The position numbers and the translations under genes were made by a program. From positions 55,877,919-55,941,918 of the forward strand of contig OZ038385.1 in NCBI GenBank assembly GCA_964036045.1: 64,000 bases of DNA, read 5' to 3'. This document shows positions 47,571 to 56,927 of this stretch, one piece after another. Under the pieces are notes generated by a model. That model saw only the letters and a list, made by a program, of their open reading frames with translations, had not been told where the DNA came from and ran no database searches. The DNA is from Eutreptiella sp. 'Long Island Sound 2002' (lineage: Eukaryota > Euglenozoa > Euglenophyceae > Eutreptiales > Eutreptiaceae). The number at the start of each line of letters is the position of its first letter. Position 1 is the stretch's first letter.

Positions 47571-47789
47571 ATGTCCCCACTGCAGCAACGTGTCGTCCCC
47601 CGGGGTGGCCCGGAGTTGTATGATAGTTCCTCCTCTGATGATGGTGAGTCCTTCCAGGCCCAGACCCCCAATGTTGCACTCCCAGACTATGCTGCCAGAT
47701 ATATGAATCACAAGCCTCGGCGTGACATCCAGGGCACAGGAACTGTGCTGGAAGGTTTCTCACCTGTAATGATTGTGGGACACCAGGTT
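47571..47789 (+). CDS. Candidate first exon of an unidentified gene
   Basis: From an ATG at 47571 a 73-codon frame runs to a donor CACCAG|GTTTAG. It contains an acidic patch (ELYDSSSSDDGESFQ) and ends GTGTVLEGFSPVMIVGHQ. An acceptor (CCCCACTGCAG, 47586) offers an alternative start as an internal exon in the same frame. The end is in phase 0, matching the start phase of the exon at 52946, but 5 kb of mobile-element DNA lies between and the link is speculative. Confidence 0.35.
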
Positions 47790-48088
47790 TAGCGATGGGA
47801 GGAAGGAAATGCAGATTGGGCGGGGGGGGAGGGGGGGCAGTGTCTTGAGCGGCAGCGCGCCGGGCATCCTTTTGGGCCACTTTTGATACGAAGCCGTAAT
47901 CCACGCTTTTTGCATGGCCCCTTTCCGGTTGGGGGATATGGGGAATGCCCCTTTCCACAAGTTTTTTTGTTCCATACCGGGGTTTTTTTTAGCTTCGTAT
48001 TCATTTTGGATGTGGCATATTTGAATTGTTACCCATTTTTTACCCGTTTTCGACCATTTTTACCCATTTTCCATCCCTCTTTTCTCCC

Positions 48089-48296
48089 CACCATGGGGAA
48101 CCCGAGAAGGTAGGGGCAATGTAGCCATAGTGATCTATTCCCACCATGGGGACCCCGAGAAGGCAGGGTTGATGTAGCCATATTGATCTCTCCCCACCAT
48201 GGGGACCCTGAGAAGGTAGGGGTGATGTAGCCACTTCTGATTTTGTCCCTGTGTGGGGACCCCCAAGAAGGCAAGGGTGATGCAGCCATTCTGCCC
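48089..48296. repeat. Minisatellite, 53-bp period, four copies
   Basis: Units starting CACCATGGGGA at 48089, 48142 and 48195, and a diverged one near 48248, share GAGAAGG(T/C)AGGG and GATG(T/C)AGCCA. The last is about 20 percent diverged. Open frames through it are repeat artefacts. Confidence 0.75.
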
Positions 48297-48635
48297 ACAG
48301 TGTCTAGGGCCATAATCACGTACATTTGACAAACTTCAGGGTCAGGCACCGGATTCAGTCTTGACAGGCATAGGCTGAGGAGTGCGGACGCCTAGGAAAT
48401 GCGCGCAGGGAGTGCAATGCATGTACTGGTGCACGTACACGAGAAATGTGACAGCGGACTTCAACTAACAGGCAAACAACAAGGCAGAGGTATGGAGTAG
48501 TAGGCGTTCAAGTTCACTGGCAAGGGGGGGGGGGGCATGGAAAACTGCACAGCACAGGGCAGGCCAGACTCTGGCAGGTACAGCAACAATCACTGTTCAT
48601 AGCCCATGTTGTTTCAGGATGTTATGGGGAACACC

Positions 48636-49632
48636 CTAGCGCTGCAGGCGATAGAAAAGTTGTGGTTTCCAATGTGAGGATGCATAACCCTTTCGAGTCA
48701 TTTCCCTTACAACAAGGCCTACATTAGCAAACAAGTCTTCTGGGGTAATCCTGAAGTAGATGGCAGATTTCGCTCTGGAGGGCACCAGGGATTTGAGTGT
48801 ACGGAGAGCCTTAGCACAGTGTTTGCCTGGAAAACGAAACAGTCGCCGATGTTCTTTTGTAAATTTCTGACTCTTATCCGCTAGGTGAAGGGAGATAAAG
48901 GGGTGTGGTTGTTCGTCACAAAGCGAGAGGGCGCATTGTAAAGAGTCCCATACTTTACCTTCACCTTCAATTTGGAGGTCCAGGGGGTGCATACCCTCAA
49001 AAAATCGTTGTAGGGTGTCCAAAGACTAATTAGCAAACTTCAGGCCTTCCAAATTATCTCTAAATCTCATAGGTTGGGCTGGGAGGTGCTGGGTATGTAT
49101 CGCAGTGACAAGGTCAAGGGCGAGGGGGGCTACACATTGATAAAATAAGTGTTCACGCTGAGCACAGTATGCACGCGCCAGTGGTGCAGAACAGGTGCCA
49201 CCGATGGCAACACCACGGAGCTGACGCATGAGTGTGGGACCGAGTAGGAAAATGTCATTGGCTTCTAAATCGAACTTGACAAATTGGATGACGCCCGCAA
49301 ATGTCATTTTGTGGAAAAGTTTGGGATCCCCTCCACCGCCCAAGCGATCCATATGGCGATCAAATCTGTTGATGTAAAAGCACATGCCCTCACCACGACA
49401 TTTTCGATGTTTTTGCACGTGGTCGTACAATGATGTGCATCGGTGGTCTAGGGTACGCATTGAGCATTAGTTTGGACAGTTGTGGCATTGGGGTTTGGTT
49501 AGGAACATGTGGCATGGCGGCCCTAATGAGTTGCACCACTTTGTGCATGTTTTGTTGCATTTCACGCAATTTTGCATTCGGAGACAAGTCTGTCACCCTC
49601 CTTTTGGGCCATGGGACCATGTCCTGCCTCAT
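48636..49632 (-). pseudogene. Reverse transcriptase relic
   Basis: One minus frame (49460 to 48636) is open except for a single TAG at 49026 and contains GVAIGGTCSAPLARAYCAQRE, resembling RT motif B, followed by MRFRDN at the place of the YxDD box, and ends HWKPQLFYRLQR. A frame upstream (49632-49390) is helical and joins only through a frameshift near 49440. The variant (RDN for DD) occurs, as far as I recall, in some algal and protist retroelements. With a stop and a frameshift this copy is probably dead. Family assignment (Penelope-like, retron-like or LINE) is open. Confidence 0.5.
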
Positions 49633-49669
49633 GTTTGGACTGATAAAAGCAACTCAGCCACCACGCAAG

Positions 49670-50430
49670 ATGAGGGAGAGGATGAGGCTGTGTGTGCATT
49701 GCGTCGTCAAAAGTGCTCCACCATCACAATTTGTGGTGAGTGCTAGGAGCATTATTGTGACGAATGTAATGATGCCCACACTTGTGGGGAACAAGTTGTT
49801 TATCAGCCAATACATGATGGATACAGTTTGTTGTTGAATTCAGCTATTTCAACTTACACAACGTGCTTTGTAGGGAAGGGCTGCAGTCCACTCTGGTTGA
49901 CTTGGGGGGCTCATGTGGGGGAGGGTAAATCTGGGGTTAAAGCTGGGATAGGTCATACAAAAGTAGTGCACCGGGCGCGTGCAAACATCCCCCCCCCCCC
50001 CCACAGACGTCATATAGGGATGAGTGTAGGCGCCATACTGGTCACAGCATTGGCCAGACCAGGTGACACACTCACCATGGATAATCAAGTAGCTGTACTC
50101 TGCGGTGCCATTGACCCCATGACAGAATGTGCAGGGATTGATCTTCGCCAGCAATTAATTAAGCACTTGGTGGCACGACCAATCACTTTCCGCTGGGTCC
50201 CTAGCCACCAACACCTGTCAGAAGCCAAAGATGAGGATGAAACGGTAGGCCGCAATAATGAAGCCGACAAATGGGCCAAAAAAAAAAAGCAACAGCCCTC
50301 CCACTGCCCCCGTGTGAACCAACAGACCCCTCACATTGTCATATGCGGAGACCTGCAAAAAATTGGATTGTGCAGTGCCGCTGCATTTTCGGTTTCCTAC
50401 AAGCACACTGGGTCTGTTGGTTACCCTTGA
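49670..50430 (+). pseudogene. RNase H domain fragment with Cys-rich upstream region
   Basis: From 49828 the plus frame is open for 200 codons and contains TLTMDNQVAV, then RPITFRWVPSHQ and GRNNEADKWAKK, which match the later Asp, His and Asp motifs of RNase HI as found in retroelements. Upstream in the same frame, across one TAG at 49745, are Cys pairs (CSTITICGEC, HYCDECNDAHTC) like a zinc ribbon. The first catalytic Asp of RNase H is not evident. It lies opposite in strand to the RT relic, so the two are not one simple element. Confidence 0.5.
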
Positions 50431-51091
50431 AGGGTACCAGGTGCATGCTTTGGCTGTGCTGGCTGTGGGGGGAGCGTGTGATGGGAGGGGTGTGTGCCTC
50501 CTTGGGACAAAATTGTCAGCTTGTGAGGGAATACCAGACAGGGTCCGCGCACGGTGCGTATACCGGAGTTGTTGCATGAACCAATTCTGTCACCTTAAAG
50601 GGTAATGCATGCAGTTGGTCGGGCAAAAGGCCACAAATTGTGCGTACACAACTCTTAAATAAAAACAAACACTTTCCAGCCATAGCATCTGCACAAAACC
50701 ACACAAAACTGAAAACCTAATTGAAACCGTCAAATTGACGGTTCCAAAATGACGGCCTCACCAGGTAGTGATGACTGCACAAGGGCGGTGCTTGCGCAAA
50801 GGGGGGAGGGGGGCAGTCCGACGCATATGCTGTCCACATACCCCAGTGGTTGAGCCACGCCCCCTGAAACTTGTGGCACCATGCTGGACATTGAATCGGG
50901 CGACTGGGCAGTGCCTCCATGGTGCATGACATAGTGGACACATAGGGAGTACTCGTACCATGCGCGCACCGTGCAGGATAGTTGAACAATTACCCCAGCA
51001 AAAGGGTCCGCATTGGAAGGTCCTGAAAAGGCTGTAGGGTGTAGCTTGATGGCTGGCTATTACTTCCTAGATGCTTGCTACTACCCCCCCC
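50431..51091. other. No gene seen
   Basis: This stretch follows the RNase H fragment. Open frames overlap in several phases and strands without domains or splice sites. It ends in a poly-C tract abutting the terminal inverted repeat of the next element. Confidence 0.4.
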
Positions 51092-51656
51092 CCCCTTGTA
51101 TAAGCTACGCCCTTGTCCAAGCTACAGTAGGCGTAGGGACCGTAATAATTGTGTACGTAATTTTAATTGCGTACGAAATGTAGTGCGGCCACATAAGACA
51201 TGGGTTTGTCGTCACATTTGCCAATTACATGGAGCCATGGACACATGCAACATGCCACATGCAAGGCAAGCTCATTCCCAGGAATTTGAAGTCGTCCGAG
51301 CCCAAACCAGCCCCTAAGCCTCAGCCAAAGGCATCTTCAAGTGGTGAACATGTGCAATTGTTCCGCATGGTGTATGGTCGCAAGAAGGGTTTCCAAGCCG
51401 AACATTTGTAGGCTTCGCATTCTTCATTGCTTGTGCCAACATGGGTGTGAACCTGAAATTTTCAGGTTCCCAAGGTTGTCTTGTGTTTGCCTACACTTGG
51501 AAATGTGGGCAGAGGTCAAGGTGCACCCATACCATGCGCGCGCGCACGTTTGTGTCGGTAGTTGTATGTGTTGCGTGCAAGCTACGCCCTTGTCCAAGCT
51601 ACAGTGGGCGTAGGGACCGTAATAATTCCGTACATTGGCGTAGCTTATACAAGGGG
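51092..51656. mobile_element. 565-bp element with perfect 20-bp terminal inverted repeats
   Basis: The ends are CCCCTTGTATAAGCTACGCC (51092-51111) and its exact complement (51637-51656). Just inside, a 46-bp unit (51104-51150) recurs in direct orientation at 51581-51627 with about one mismatch; each unit can fold through CTACGCCC/GGGCGTAG. A trinucleotide TAC lies just left of the poly-C run and just right of the right end and may be the target duplication. This layout fits a non-autonomous DNA transposon (MITE-like). It encloses the KPAP module at 51295-51411. No transposase is present. Confidence 0.65.
51295..51411 (+). other. Pro/Ala/Lys-rich module with VQLFRMVY, exon-like
   Basis: The plus frame reads SEPKPAPKPQPKASSSGEH, then VQLFRMVYGRKKGFQAEH, and ends at a possible donor CATTT|GTAGGC (or TAG). 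A close relative lies at 52020-52170. An acceptor (CATTCCCAG) precedes it at about 51281. It may be an exon carried by the inverted-repeat element or the C terminus of a mobile-element protein. Confidence 0.35.
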
Positions 51657-52009
51657 TACTTTCTGGATGGTTTGTGGTAATACCCAGTGCCTTTTGGATG
51701 CTTTGGGGTACTTCATCGTGGTTCTTTGCTGGTATTTCTTGGTGGTGTCTGGATGTTTGTGTACTAGTAGTTCCTGGTGGTGTCTGGTTGTTTGGTTGTT
51801 TGCTAATTATTGCTGGTGGTGTCTGGAGGTTTGCTTCCATTCCCTTTTTGTGTCCTGCAGTCCCAAATGTCTTTTCTTCCACCTGGGTACGGGCGGTCCA
51901 CTGGGGACATGGTGGACAGACGGGCGGACAGTCCGAAGGTGAAATCAACCTGTCGGCTTATTGTACCTGACCAGAGAACTTGTTATTGTTTTTGTTATAT
52001 GTTGTTGTT

Positions 52010-52170
52010 GTTGTTTTTCTGCCCCCAAACCTGCCCCTACACCTGCACCTAAGCGCACCAGGCCACCTGCCAAACCTGCAGCTTCACAGGCTGCTGCTGG
52101 GCCTGTGCAGTTGTTCGGCATGCGGTACAATCCGGGCACTGGGCTTCATTCTGAGCCCATGGTAGGATAA
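52010..52170 (+). other. Second Pro/Ala/Lys-rich module with VQLFGMRY, exon-like
   Basis: The plus frame reads SAPKPAPTPAPKRTRPPAKP, an Ala-rich linker, then VQLFGMRYNPGTGLHSEPM and a possible donor ATG|GTAGGA. Order and spacing repeat the module at 51295-51411. The upstream TTG/GTT-rich tract could serve as a polypyrimidine tract. These could be two exons of one gene or two copies of a dispersed fragment. Confidence 0.35.
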
Positions 52171-52945
52171 TGCCCCCTCACCATCTCAGCCCATCAAATG
52201 AGAAACTGCGAGGAAATTTGTCATATTCAGGAGTCCTGCAATGCTCTGGTGCTGCATTTGTGCTTGCCTGTGTGCCAGGACACAGTCTTGGTTTCGAAGG
52301 ACGGGTCAGGGGTTTGTAAAAGGTTTGTACTGCGCGCTCCACGCGTAGTCACCGGCCTTGCGCAGTCACCCCTACCTGGTGAGACCTTCATTTTCAGTGC
52401 TTTTGGCGGTGCCTGCGCAAGGGGGGTACGCACAAGCAACACACGATGATCTTGTACAAGTATCGCGATTGTGCATCTCTCAATCATTTGTAGATGCACT
52501 ACCCCCATTTTTACGACCTGCCCTGCGTGAGTGTGTTACACCAATATCATATGTTGCTGGCTGTGACACCACTGGGTGGTGAGCTACCAATGCCCCCCCC
52601 CCCCCCCCCTGTCAGACTGCATCTCTTGAACTTTCTACATCCATCTCTGATTGGTTCAGCCCATTCCGCTGTTGTAAGGTACAGTCGAACCCCACGGCAA
52701 AAAACTTATGGGAGCAGGTCTATGTGTCCCAAGTGTGTTTCACGCACAGAAGAATGAACCTCCGTCCAGCCACGGGTCACCATTGCTGGCTGCGCGTCGG
52801 ATACAGATGTTACTGGCTCAGTGCCCCTCATCATAAGAACAAGCAAAAGCAGTGCATTACCTGAATCAACACCGAAGATGCAGCACAACTAAAAATTGTT
52901 GCGTCCTCGCACTGCACACATACCCTGCAACTCTCTCACCGCCAG

Positions 52946-53323
52946 AGTCGACCACCCCACATACCTTTGGAGGCCCTACCTGAAGCAATTGCTGCACGTG
53001 AAATCATTGGCCTCAGGCTTTTACGCCACCGAAGGTACAGCATTCAGCTCGGGAGGCCTTTTCTTCAGCACATTCGATGTGTTCAAACTAAGCTTTTTTG
53101 TTGCTTTTGCAGGCAGGCACAACAATGCTTCAGAGACCTGCACATCTCCATTGCAACCTCCCAGCGCCGTATGGCCATCGGGAGGCAGCAGGGCAGGCAA
53201 CTGCTGCACCATTATGCAACATCAATGGATGCACACGTGTTGAGCAAAGAGCAACTTTGGGCTCAGACCCTGCGTGCATGGCGCCATACATCCATGCAGA
53301 CGCTCACCGAAAGCGCCAGCTAA
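52946..53323 (+). CDS. 3' end of an Arg-rich helical protein, two exons
   Basis: Exon 52946-53034 follows a good acceptor (CTCTCTCACCGCCAG) and ends CGAAG|GTACAG; exon 53113-53323 follows an excellent one (TTGTTGCTTTTGCAG) and ends in TAA. Phase 2 matches. The 99 residues are one long predicted helix rich in Arg, Gln and Leu, with spaced Trp (ALPEAIAAREIIGLRLLRHR, then TLRAWRHTSMQTL). This spacing recalls Sfi1-like centrin-binding repeats or IQ-type helices, but that is only a resemblance. The 5' part of the gene was not found; the exon at 47571 is one phase-compatible candidate. Confidence 0.5.
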   Translation, partial: SRPPHIPLEALPEAIAAREIIGLRLLRHRRYSIQLGRPFLQHIRCVQTKLFCCFCRQAQQCFRDLHISIATSQRRMAIGRQQGRQLLHHYATSMDAHVLSKEQLWAQTLRAWRHTSMQTLTESAS

Positions 53324-56125
53324 CTGTTGCAAATGGGCTGGTCCTTTAGAGACGATCTTTACAGAGCTGTCGCTGCCACTGTGCACAAACACTTCGAAAA
53401 CGCTCCAGTACAAGTCTGATTCAAAGCGAACATGCACACGGCCACCTCAGCAGAGGCCCAGCCTCGCTGCCACCCCAATGATTTTTGCAGTCAAAGCATC
53501 CCCTACCCCCTGACATGACATGTGTCTTCACTACCTTCCTGTTCCGAGTACTTCACTCCTCTCAATTGTACTTCCTACTCTGTCTTTATCAACCTTCAAT
53601 CTTTGTGCCTCATGCACACTGGGACGCCTACGGATGTGGCAGTCTCCTGCTGTGTATCCTGGTCCCAGACTCAGCTGATCCTCACTACCTGTCAGATCTG
53701 CTACCAAAGTCATTTGTGGGATCATCGTAGAATTGGACAGATCTGAACCTTGATATCAACAGATTGTCTCGAGTACCATACAGTAAGCAGGCTACGCCAG
53801 CTCATCTGGATCTGAACCAAGACAATTTATGGAACTGCAAACCATTTTGGGAACAAAGAAGCCCTTGTGCACGCCTGCTCATTTGCTGAAATTGCTTCCT
53901 GGCGCCCGCTGTTTTGTCACCCCCGGTTCATCCTGGCAGGGGGCCGGCAGTGGGGGCCGGGGGGGACCTTGGTGATCACCAAAAACCGGTAATGAAGCAA
54001 ACTCTCCCAAATTCCTGGACCATCTAGCATCCTGCATACTGAGTGTCTACCATGTGCTGCACAGAAGAGGTTGTTTCTATTCCATGGTTGATGTCAATAT
54101 GTGCCGTGCAGGTATTGTGGTGATTGGGACAAACCATGCGCATGATGATTGCATGAATAAATGAATTGGTATTCAAGAACTCTCACCAGCGGCCGCTCAT
54201 CATCACAAGCCACCAAGTTACATTTTGCCAACCATGCCACTGTGCAGTGCAAGCAATTGGTGCAGGAGTTTGAATAAACTTGCATGGCATCTCCTCAATC
54301 TTCTTATCTAAATAATGATAAATTTAGAGACAAACCGTTTGTTGGTCTAAAAAGTGCAAACCTCGAGGCTGCAGTCAGAAACACAAAGAAAAGGTCTGCG
54401 CAATGTGGCAAGTGGCAGTGAATGAGTGCCACCTTGATGGTGGCATAGGAGATAAACCTAATGCAAAAAGGGTCACACCCAAGGTTAACCCACCTTCATC
54501 TCTCTCTGCATGCCGCTCTTGGTCCAAAGCATCTTTATGAATCACACATCTAGGAACACGCATCAGTGCAGTGCATTCTAAAGGATCGGGAGTCAGCAGT
54601 GAGGACTGTTCGGTAGGAAATTGTGAAATACCTTTGCGCAGGCTAGGAGACTCCCCTACCTAACGGGCTAGCACCCTTGGCTCCACATGAGTGCCCGACG
54701 CCCGCCCTGTTGTTGAGTGGTGACACTGAGTAGAGGTGGGATGAGATGGAAGATACCCAAGAGTGCATCCATGCGCTTGGGGCATTGATCCACTCACTTG
54801 CCCACGTCCACTACCAATGCCTCAAGCTCTTTCAAGCTGTAGAAGGCAGATATGTGTCCCACTGCCGCTAGAAATGGTCATGGCTACATCACTCCATTCC
54901 AGGGGATGGTACGGAGAGTGCGTTAGCGCGCCGGGCAAAGTTTTCCCATGCCTTGGTGTGACCCCCCGAGTTGGGGTTAAGGACTCCCACTCTTCAGTAT
55001 GGCCACTTGAGTGGTCCGTCAGGCATAAGAAGGGGATTCTTTGATTTTGAGGTGGGTGGCCATGATGGGGCCTCCAAGGTTAGGGTGCATGTGATGGTCC
55101 CATTTGTTGGGCGAAAAAATGGGAAGTTATTTGATTGCCAACAATCATACAAGGACCGGGAGTCAGACCACAACGGCAAGTATTCCACCACAAGGCATTT
55201 GCCAGACACGTGCAATAGTAGTCTGCAAATGCGACAGTGGAAATGACACCAGGACACACGCTAACCATGAAGGGGCGACAAGGCACCACACGGAGACGGT
55301 GGAGGCGCTTGAAGCACCTTGTTGTGATCACAGGTGAAAGACAATCCACACGGTCCACCTTGGCTGCACTTACCGCTCCGCATTCTTCCAGCTGATTGAC
55401 ATGAGTGGCTCGAGGGTAGGGGCATGGTGGATTAGCCCCATAACTTTACGACCCTCTCGCGCGAGGATGCTAGGTAGGCCGCATATGCTAAACCTCAGAC
55501 CATGGGTTTGAAGTTCCGGAACAATCTTGAATAGTTCCCAAAATCGCACCCAATTTTTCCCATCCCCACGGGTTTCAAAAGCCTAGCCATGAACTTTGGT
55601 CATGAGATGGCTTCCAATTTTTCTCTATCCCTAGGGCTGTTGCGAGCATTTGCTTGGCATAATACCTCCAGAAATTTGGGCATGAGTGCTCATGGCCCCA
55701 AGCATTTGGCGTAGCACCGTACAAGTGACCTTTGGTTGGTGCACCGGGTAGCGAGAAGGTAGACCACTACCCCCGCACACATACAACCCCAAGTCGTTAG
55801 AGTGCATGCCAAAGCCCGTCCGCACAGAAACATGTGGGTTGAGGCACACAAGAGTGTGGGTGACCTCATCGGCATTCCTACACTGCAAAAATTGATGTTA
55901 ACAAGCGGAGCAAGCGAATAACGATTTCGCTCATGTATGCGTGAGCCATGTTTCTTTTTGGTGTCATTTAGTTTCTCAGTGCCCCCAGGACCCTCCCTCG
56001 TGGCCGAGCATGCAATGTTGGTAGACTAGACGGCCACATAGGCAGCCCCCAGGGCGACCGAGATGCTAAAAACGCCTGTAGTAATTCAAGCCCGACCTTG
56101 GGTGCGCGCTACAAAACCCAATTTT
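53324..56125. other. No supported gene
   Basis: Several frames of 60-93 codons overlap on both strands between 54763 and 55358 with no domain, acceptor or donor that would choose among them. The minus frame 55631-55888 is also unremarkable. Old mobile-element sequence is likely, but nothing identifies it. Confidence 0.45.
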
Positions 56126-56346
56126 GTTCTAGCCTAGAACGGCTGGAACGGCTAGAATGCAAAAAAGGGGGGGTTACCCTGACCCGTGGGGGTAAAGGGT
56201 CGTTGGTATGAGGGCTGCAACCTGGACCCCGGTATCCGTATTAGGGGGTCTAGGTTTTGTTTTCCCCAATTTCACCCGTTAGCCATGAAATTGGAGAGGG
56301 GGAAAATGGTGTTCTAGCCGTGTTCTAGCGAGCGCCGCTAGAACAC
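56126..56346. repeat. Cluster of GTTCTAGC palindromes
   Basis: GTTCTAGCCTAGAAC (56126-56140) is a perfect 15-bp palindrome. GTGTTCTAGCG and CGCTAGAACAC (56320-56346) form an 11-bp perfect stem with a 5-nt loop, and GTTCTAGCC and GGCTAGAA occur between and beside them. The arrangement could be the two ends of a small inverted-repeat element of about 220 bp. Confidence 0.55.
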
Positions 56347-56436
56347 CTCCGCCACTGCCCGGAAGTTGAAGGGTTCGGGGCTTTGGTATGTACGATAGAG
56401 GGCATGCAAGAGGTCCCACATTTTCGCGGCAGCCTT

Positions 56437-56887
56437 CTACTTGGCCAAGCCCGTCTTAGTGCCGAGGCACCTAGCAATATGGGGCCACGCCCTGTAAAAA
56501 TTGGCCGTTTCTTCCCCATCCAAGGAAGTCAACCCATAGACGCTCCATCCTGCCCGCCTCTCCGAAACGAGAACTTGCAGCTCCTGACGGACCGAAGGGG
56601 CAACCTCCCTAACCTCCCGGTCAACAAACTCCCTAGCAAACAGCCCATAGCCATGGTCAAGTGATAAAATGCACAAGACAATGGAGGCACGGGGCAAACG
56701 CAAGATTGGTTGCATAGTGCAACACAGCTTGCAAGTATGGTGCCCCAAGGAGGAATGCCGTATAATGAGCCTCTTCGCCCTCCCTAGTGCGTGGGATATT
56801 CCTACTCTCCCAAGCCTTCTTTTGGGCGTTCCATTTCCCTTCATTGAACATGGGGCCCACTTGAGGGCATGTGGACACCCCAATCAC
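56437..56887 (-). pseudogene. Frameshifted coding fragment, unidentified
   Basis: A minus frame 56887-56657 (contains FNEGKWNAQKKAWESRNIP) appears to continue in another frame from about 56690 to 56437 (SLDHGYGLFAREFVDREV, then GWSVYGLTSLDGEE). The switch implies a frameshift. The sequence is protein-like and non-repetitive, but I cannot name it; a transposase or other mobile-element protein is likely. The satellite array begins 40 bp from its 5' side. Confidence 0.35.
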
Positions 56888-56927
56888 CCTCCTTGTCCAT
56901 GCCCCCCCCCCCCCTGAGGATCACCTT

